Source: CALBPI01 sp039821605
GTDB taxonomy: Bacteria > Pseudomonadota > Gammaproteobacteria > Steroidobacterales > Woeseiaceae
DNA: 64,000 nt
Reading direction: 5' to 3'
Assembly: GCA_039821605.1 (NCBI GenBank)
Contig: JBCBNV010000004.1
Coordinates: 248,001 to 312,000 of the forward strand
Shown piece after piece: positions 59,650 to 64,000 of this stretch (position 1 is the stretch's first letter; the number at the start of each line of letters is the position of its first letter). The position numbers and the translations under genes are program-made. Below the pieces are notes generated by a model. The model worked only from the letters and a program-made list of their open reading frames with translations. It was not told the origin of the DNA and searched no databases.

Positions 59650-59920
59650 CCCGTCATTGCGGGCCCGTTCAGCGCCTACCCGCCGTCATTGCGAGGGGCC
59701 AAAGGCCCCGCGGCAATCTCCCAACGCTTGCGCAGTTCCAGAGAGATCGCCGCGGTCGCTGCGCTCCCTCGCGATGACGGTGGCGTTGGTGCTCCCTCGC
59801 GATGACGGTGTCGTCAGTGCTCCCTCGCGATGACGGTGTCGTCGGCGCTCCCTCGCGATGACGGTGTCGTCGGTGCTCCCTCGCGATGACGGTTTTGTCT
59901 GCGCTCCCTCGCGATGACGG
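59650..59920. repeat. Palindromic dispersed element plus 28-bp tandem array (locus 3)
   Basis: It accounts for most of the 374-base gap between the E2 gene and the next hydrolase; the remaining 100 bases show nothing else. A degenerate extra end unit (59650-59681) is followed by the palindrome 59683-59780. The left arm has ATTGC/GCAAT with the inner stem GGGGCC-AAA-GGCCCC; the right arm (other strand) has ATCGC/GCGAT with GGGAGC-GCA-GCGACC. The right end is repeated: CTCCCTCGCGATGACGG starts at 59764, 59792, 59820, 59848, 59876 and 59904, an exact 28-bp period. No gene is visible. Confidence 0.93.
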
Positions 59921-60019
59921 CGACAGGTCTGCATCCGCACACGCTTCCTACGACGAACTGTGATAGTGCTACCGTCGCCGCGGCAGCGTGCCGTCGCGAC
60001 TTACAACGACTCACACGAA

Positions 60020-61513
60020 ATGACGAATCTCACAAAGACGATGCTCTGCCTGCTTGCGATCGGGGTGCTCTCCGGTTGCACTACGGCGCATAACACGTCG
60101 GTGCGTCAAACTCAGACCGTGCCGCGCTTCGAGCCGATTGCAGACGGCGATTCTTTCCCTGTTTCAGTGCCTGTTGCGTTCGACAGTCAGCGTGGCTACC
60201 TGGTCGTCGAGGAGGAGCGCGGCGTTGCGAATGGCAGGACGCTGCGCCTGCCGGTGGCTATCGTGAAGCCGGAAGTGGCCGAGCCGAATCGGTCCCCCGT
60301 ACTGTTCTTGTCTGGTGGTCCGGGTGTCGGAAGTTTGTCCGCGGCGGCTTATCCGGGTGCTTATCCCTGGACCCGCGATCGTGAGTTCGTTGTTCTTGGA
60401 CAGCGCGGTACGCAACATGCGGAACCCGCACTTCTGTGCGAAGCCTTTGGCACAGCACTTGTCGACCCGGATGTCCCTGGCGGCGCTGTTAACGCGGCAC
60501 GAGACTGTGCGCGCGAACTGGAGGCGGCAGGCATCGATCGTGCCGCTTACCATTCGGCCAACATAGCGGCGGATATCGAGGACCTGCGTAAGGTCCTCGG
60601 CGTAGAGCGCTGGTCCTTGTACGGCATGTCGTACGGTACGCGTGTTGCGCTGACGGTGGCGCGCGACTACCCCGGCAGCGTCGCGTCGATGGTTTTGGAT
60701 TCGCCCTTACCCCACACGGTGCGTTACGACGACGAGAGCGGGGACAATCTTCTCTCTGTCTTGCGGCGCGTCGGTGAGGCGTGCGCGAAGCAGCCGTCTT
60801 GTGCGAGGGCTTTCCCCGACGTCGCATCGCGCTACATGGAGGCTGTTGTGCGCGCCCAGGAAAAGCCCTGGGAAGTACCTGCGATGGCCGGGCGGGACGC
60901 GATGACGGTCAGCGCGGCGGATCTGCTTCGTGCTGTTCCTGTTTTCTCGCGCGAGGGTCTCGCGGCGGCACCGCTGATCATGGATGCAATCGCGCGGCGA
61001 GACCTCGGTTTACTGGTGGAAGCAGTTACCGAGTCTGGGTCTTCAAGTAATTTTGCCTGGGGCATGCGCCTTTCCGTGTGGTGCAGCGAGGCCTTGCCAT
61101 TTAGTAAACGTGCAACAACCGCGGACTTGCGGTTCGACGGCTTCGACAGCGCGGTCTTCGCACCCGAGACGTGCGCAGCTTGGGGGGTTCCAGCTCGGCC
61201 TGTCGAAGAGGTCGCAGCGACGATATCGCCGATCCCCACACTCATCATTGCGGGCGAATACGATGCGTTGACGCCCCCTGCCTGGGGCTTCGAGGCTGCC
61301 GAAACGCTGTCAAATAGCCGCGTGGTCGTTATCCCGGCCGGTTTTCATTCGGAAACAACGAACTGGGGCGGCGATGGCTGCGCGATGACTGCGGCAGCAA
61401 GCTTCTTTGCGAATCCAATGACATTCCTCGCGGACAAGGCTGAGCCGGTATGCCTCGCGCAAGCACAGGGGCCTGAGTTTGTGCTGGACGCAGAAGAACT
61501 ATTGAGCGACTAG
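60020..61513 (+). CDS. Alpha/beta-hydrolase lipoprotein, TAP-like C-terminal domain
   Basis: Serine hydrolase, 497 residues, lipoprotein signal MLCLLAIGVLSGC. The oxyanion block LFLSGGPGVGSLSAAAYPGA is followed by the nucleophile Ser in LYGMSYGTRVAL near residue 208, the acid in IAGEYDALTPP and the histidine in VIPAGFHSETTNWGG. The layout with a long insert between the core and a C-terminal segment matches the tripeptidyl-aminopeptidase (TAP)/proline-iminopeptidase-like group. It lies between two repeat loci with no coupled neighbour. Substrate is unknown, perhaps peptides in the periplasm. Confidence 0.88.
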   Translation: MTNLTKTMLCLLAIGVLSGCTTAHNTSVRQTQTVPRFEPIADGDSFPVSVPVAFDSQRGYLVVEEERGVANGRTLRLPVAIVKPEVAEPNRSPVLFLSGGPGVGSLSAAAYPGAYPWTRDREFVVLGQRGTQHAEPALLCEAFGTALVDPDVPGGAVNAARDCARELEAAGIDRAAYHSANIAADIEDLRKVLGVERWSLYGMSYGTRVALTVARDYPGSVASMVLDSPLPHTVRYDDESGDNLLSVLRRVGEACAKQPSCARAFPDVASRYMEAVVRAQEKPWEVPAMAGRDAMTVSAADLLRAVPVFSREGLAAAPLIMDAIARRDLGLLVEAVTESGSSSNFAWGMRLSVWCSEALPFSKRATTADLRFDGFDSAVFAPETCAAWGVPARPVEEVAATISPIPTLIIAGEYDALTPPAWGFEAAETLSNSRVVVIPAGFHSETTNWGGDGCAMTAAASFFANPMTFLADKAEPVCLAQAQGPEFVLDAEELLSD

Positions 61514-61549
61514 CGTCGTCGCGACCGCGACTTCGCGCAGTCGTTTCTC

Positions 61550-61826
61550 CGTCATTGCGAGCCCGCGCAGCGGGCAGACCCCCGTCATTGCGAGCCCGCG
61601 CAGCGGGCAGACCCCCGTCATTGCGAGCCCGCGCAGCGGGCGCGGCAATCTCCCAACGCCCGCGCAGGTTTTTGGAGATCGCCGCGGTCGCTTCGCTCCC
61701 TCGCGATGACGGGGGGATCAGCGCTCCCTCGCGATGACGGGGGGATCAGCGCTCCCTTGCGACGACGGGGGGATCAGCGCTCCCTCACGATGACGGGGGG
61801 ATCAGCGCTCTGTCACGATGCAGGGG
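61550..61826. repeat. Palindromic dispersed element with both ends expanded (locus 4)
   Basis: It fills most of the 459-base gap between the lipoprotein hydrolase and the next gene. The left end is repeated with a 33-bp period (CGTCATTGCGAG at 61550, 61583 and 61616); the third copy continues into the palindrome. The right end is repeated with a 28-bp period (CTCCCT at 61696, 61724, 61752 and 61780, decayed CTCTGT at 61808). The right arm's loop reads GCGAAGC on the other strand, the known very stable DNA mini-hairpin. From 61827 to 61972 there is only a TATATT -10-like hexamer at 61923. Confidence 0.93.
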
Positions 61827-61972
61827 GTGGACCCGCTGCGCGGCCTCGCCACGATTGAATGCCTGTCGCCAGAGGGCGACAGTTGTTGCGTTTTCGCGGC
61901 AGACCGGACCCGAAAAAAGCGCTATATTCGGCGCATTGAACGCTTGCCGTTCGTCACAAGAGCCCGCTCGTT

Positions 61973-62674
61973 TTGCAACGATGGCTATTGCTTTGCGCCC
62001 TGGCCCTGGCGGCTAACGCGCACGCACAAGAATTCACGCTGTCGATCTCGAGCAACGACTTCGTTGCCACGCCGGTCTTCAGTGACGTCACCACCTTCGA
62101 CTTCGAGGTGGTCGTCGAGGGCGACCTTGCGCCCGGTGCCTACAACAACCCGCAGCTCGTCTCGGTCACCTACAGCGTGTCGGGTGATCTCGTGTCCGGC
62201 ACACCGTCGGGATTCCCAAGCTTCGCGCTGCTGCGCGAGATCGCGGGCAGCGACTTCTACGCCCAGGGCAGCCTGCTGATCTTCGAGGTGGCCGACACTG
62301 CCGTTCTCAGCGACGGCCTGCAGGTGGCCGAACTCGTTGGCGGATCTCTCGTGTTCACTTTCAACGGCCGCGAGATTGGTAACGGCCGTTTCCACCCCGC
62401 GCTGTTTCAGCTCAACGCCGACGGCACGGGGCGCATTCAGAACTCGAACAACATCGTTCAGGAAGTCCCGTTGATCGAGGTTGGCTTCGGCGAGGAATAC
62501 GTCACCGACCTGGCCTTCGACCCGGGCAACCTGACGATCGTCGCGGCACCGACCACGGCGCCGCCGCCGGGTAACCTGGGATCATCTGGAGGTGGGGCCG
62601 TGAGCCTGGTCTTCTTCGCCGTGCTGTGGTGCGCCGTTATGGCTGCCGCGATGCGCCGGCGCTGGGCTGTCTGA
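61973..62674 (+). CDS. Exported protein with GlyGly-CTERM-like sorting tail
   Basis: Surface or secreted protein, 233 residues. TTG 61973 starts a clear signal peptide (QRWLLLCALALAANAHAQ); no ATG serves as well. The middle is beta-rich and rich in asparagine and glycine, with no recognised domain. The tail, SSGGGAVSLVFFAVLWCAVM followed by AAAMRRRW, has the glycine-rich, hydrophobic and basic order of GlyGly-CTERM signals processed by rhombosortase and exported by a type II system. Its 3' end overlaps the convergent kinase gene by 38 bases. A cohesin-like or adhesin role is possible but not shown. Confidence 0.72.
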   Translation: MQRWLLLCALALAANAHAQEFTLSISSNDFVATPVFSDVTTFDFEVVVEGDLAPGAYNNPQLVSVTYSVSGDLVSGTPSGFPSFALLREIAGSDFYAQGSLLIFEVADTAVLSDGLQVAELVGGSLVFTFNGREIGNGRFHPALFQLNADGTGRIQNSNNIVQEVPLIEVGFGEEYVTDLAFDPGNLTIVAAPTTAPPPGNLGSSGGGAVSLVFFAVLWCAVMAAAMRRRWAV

Positions 62675-64000
62675 AGCCCATACTCGCGCCGCGGACTGCG
62701 ACGTTCTCTCCCGCGAGGGCATCTCGCAAGGCGCCCGTGGTGAACGGTTTGCGGATGAGCCGGTAGGGCAAGTCCGACGAGACGATGTCGTGGTAGCCCG
62801 TCATGAGCACGACGTCGATGTGCGGCAGCCGCTCCGTGACCCAGGTCGCGAGACGCGGCCCATTCAGTGCACCAGGCATGCTGACGTCCGTCAGCAGGTA
62901 GTCGAATCGCGCATCCCGCGACAGGTGCACCTGCGCCGCGTCACCGCAATCCACCCGCACGGTATCCAGGCCAAGCCGCGCCAGAACCGTCATCACCATC
63001 TCGGCAACGCCATCGTCGTCTTCGACGAGCATGAGCCTGCGGCCATGGATACTCGGCGCGGCGGCCTCCGCCCTCGCCGGCGTCGAGAGCTCGTCCTGCG
63101 GGGTTTCGTGCGTGCGTGGCAGCAGCATCTGCACGAGTGTCCCTTCGCCCGCCTGGCTCCGAATTCGCAGGTCGCCGCCGCTCTGGCGCACGAAGCCGTA
63201 CACGGAACTCAAGCCCAGGCCCGTGCCCATCTGGTCTTTTCGGGTGGAGAAGAACGGCTCCATGGCGCGTTGTGCCTGATCGCTTGTCATTCCGATACCG
63301 GTGTCGGCAACGCTGATCTCCACATACTCGCCGGGCTGCAGATCGCCAAAGCCCGGCAGGTCATCGGCGCCGAGCTCGCGAATGCGTGACACGATGTTTG
63401 CGTGACCGCCCTCGGGCATGGCGTGGCAGGCATTGCTGAGCAAATTTAGGATCGCCGTCGTCAGCAGCGCGGGGTCCACGAGCAAGGCGGCGCCATCGGT
63501 GCGGTCCTCGATGTGCAGCGTGACCCTTTCGGCCACGGATGACATGAGCAGCGCCTCGTTGGCTTCGAGGTAGTGACCGACGCGAACAGCACGCGGTGCC
63601 ATTTCCAGCTGGCTCGAGAACGCAAGGAGCTGGCGGATGATGCTCGAGCCATGCGAGACCGAGTGCCCGGCGGCGTCGAGGGCGCGCGCGCGATCCCCTG
63701 GCTCTGCTTCGCCATCCGCGAGGATCTCGTGCGCGCTGGCGACCACCTGCAGGAGGTTGTTGAAGTCATGTGCGACGTTGCCCGCGATGCGCGCGATGGC
63801 CTCGGCGCGACGGTTCCTGTCGAGCGCCTTGCTCATGTCGGCCTGCGCGCGCAGGTTTTGCTCCAGTTCTCGCGTCTTCTCACCGACGAGCTGCTCGAGC
63901 GCCTCGTTCTGCGCCTCTTTTTGTGCCATGAGTTGCTGCGTGGCGCGACGGCGTGTGGTGAGCCACACCAGCGCCATGGCCCCGATGATGGCCGCGAACA
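62637..64000 (-). CDS. Hybrid sensor histidine kinase (5' end outside window)
   Basis: Membrane sensor kinase with attached receiver, truncated by the right edge. A membrane helix (FAAIIGAMALVWL) is cut off at 64000, so the sensor region lies outside. A coiled-coil stretch (QKEAQNEALEQLVGEKTREL) leads to the H-box GNVAHDFNNLLQVV, the N-box LLSNACHAMP, the G1 box DTGIGM and G2 GTGLGLSSVYG. A receiver domain follows: LMLVEDDDGVAEMV, phospho-acceptor aspartate in YLLTDVSMPG and lysine in LIRKPF. The NtrB-like H-box suits kinases whose receiver regulates autokinase activity. The target is unknown. Confidence 0.93.
   Translation of the reverse strand, partial: FAAIIGAMALVWLTTRRRATQQLMAQKEAQNEALEQLVGEKTRELEQNLRAQADMSKALDRNRRAEAIARIAGNVAHDFNNLLQVVASAHEILADGEAEPGDRARALDAAGHSVSHGSSIIRQLLAFSSQLEMAPRAVRVGHYLEANEALLMSSVAERVTLHIEDRTDGAALLVDPALLTTAILNLLSNACHAMPEGGHANIVSRIRELGADDLPGFGDLQPGEYVEISVADTGIGMTSDQAQRAMEPFFSTRKDQMGTGLGLSSVYGFVRQSGGDLRIRSQAGEGTLVQMLLPRTHETPQDELSTPARAEAAAPSIHGRRLMLVEDDDGVAEMVMTVLARLGLDTVRVDCGDAAQVHLSRDARFDYLLTDVSMPGALNGPRLATWVTERLPHIDVVLMTGYHDIVSSDLPYRLIRKPFTTGALRDALAGENVAVRGASMGFRQPSAGASRQP

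Noticed and set aside
61827..61972. Promoter for the GlyGly-CTERM-like gene at TATATT (61923-61928)
   Set aside because: No -35 element is found at 16-19 bases upstream, so only the hexamer is noted and no promoter is called.

Overview
The window is a visibly GC-rich bacterial chromosome segment, most likely from a free-living, aerobic, probably marine or sediment gammaproteobacterium. The evidence is a TonB-dependent receptor, a BCCT osmolyte carrier, ahpC-ahpF with an OxyR-type operator, a type IV pilin, a GlyGly-CTERM-like surface protein, many lipoproteins and secreted S9 peptidases, a cytochrome P450, a Rieske oxygenase and DUF3108/DUF2189/DUF1499/DUF3052 genes. Placement below class (Woeseiales or Steroidobacterales-like) is a guess. 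No tRNA, rRNA, phage, transposase or CRISPR was seen. Genes are tightly packed, and many neighbours overlap by 1-40 bases.

Layout. 1-6.2 kb: partial TonB receptor, TPR-sulfotransferase and BCCT transporter. 6.3-8.7 kb: DUF2189, DUF3108 and a DUF374-type acyltransferase. 8.8-13.3 kb: a coupled P450, fatty acyl-AMP ligase-ACP and cation/proton antiporter operon. 13.3-19.4 kb: MFS carrier, Tat-exported PhoD phosphatase, metallo-beta-lactamase-fold lipoprotein, CotH-like protein and DUF4956-like membrane protein. 19.5-25.4 kb: prolyl oligopeptidase, DUF1499, endonuclease III, DoxX-like protein, SDR and small outer-membrane barrel. 25.4-31.5 kb (minus): catalase-like haem protein, RoxA-like three-haem cytochrome, SMP-30 lactonase and a TPR protein. 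31.5-38.8 kb: flavoprotein, DUF429, cysteine synthase, DUF2341-like surface protein and DPP-IV-type peptidase. 39-41.6 kb (minus): a type IV pilus-like cassette without ATPase. 41.7-44.1 kb: ahpC-ahpF. 44.2-49.3 kb: hydrolase, phosphatase, GST/MaoC/DUF3052, CoA transferase and TetR. 49.4-52.3 kb: two SDRs and a Rieske oxygenase. 52.3-56.2 kb (minus): an undescribed four-gene periplasmic serine-protease operon. 56.4-59.6 kb: acetoin/pyruvate dehydrogenase-type E1alpha-E1beta-E2. 60-64 kb: lipoprotein hydrolase, GlyGly-CTERM-like protein and a partial hybrid histidine kinase.

The most striking non-coding signal is a family of palindromic elements at 23.5, 38.8, 59.7 and 61.6 kb. Each full element has two inverted arms of about 37 nt, and each arm folds as its own hairpin. 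The paired blocks inside an arm change together (ATTGC with GCAAT, ATCGC with GCGAT). The inner stem differs in sequence but stays largely self-complementary, and nearly all loops are GNA triloops on one strand. Element ends have expanded locally into 27-, 28- or 33-bp tandem arrays. This resembles REP-doublet (REPIN) organisation and suggests recognition of a single-stranded hairpin. Other points of interest are the OxyR site before ahpC, the SMP-30/RoxA-like/catalase-like operon, the ATPase-less pilus cassette with a pilin-like protein lacking a prepilin site, and the 52-56 kb protease operon.
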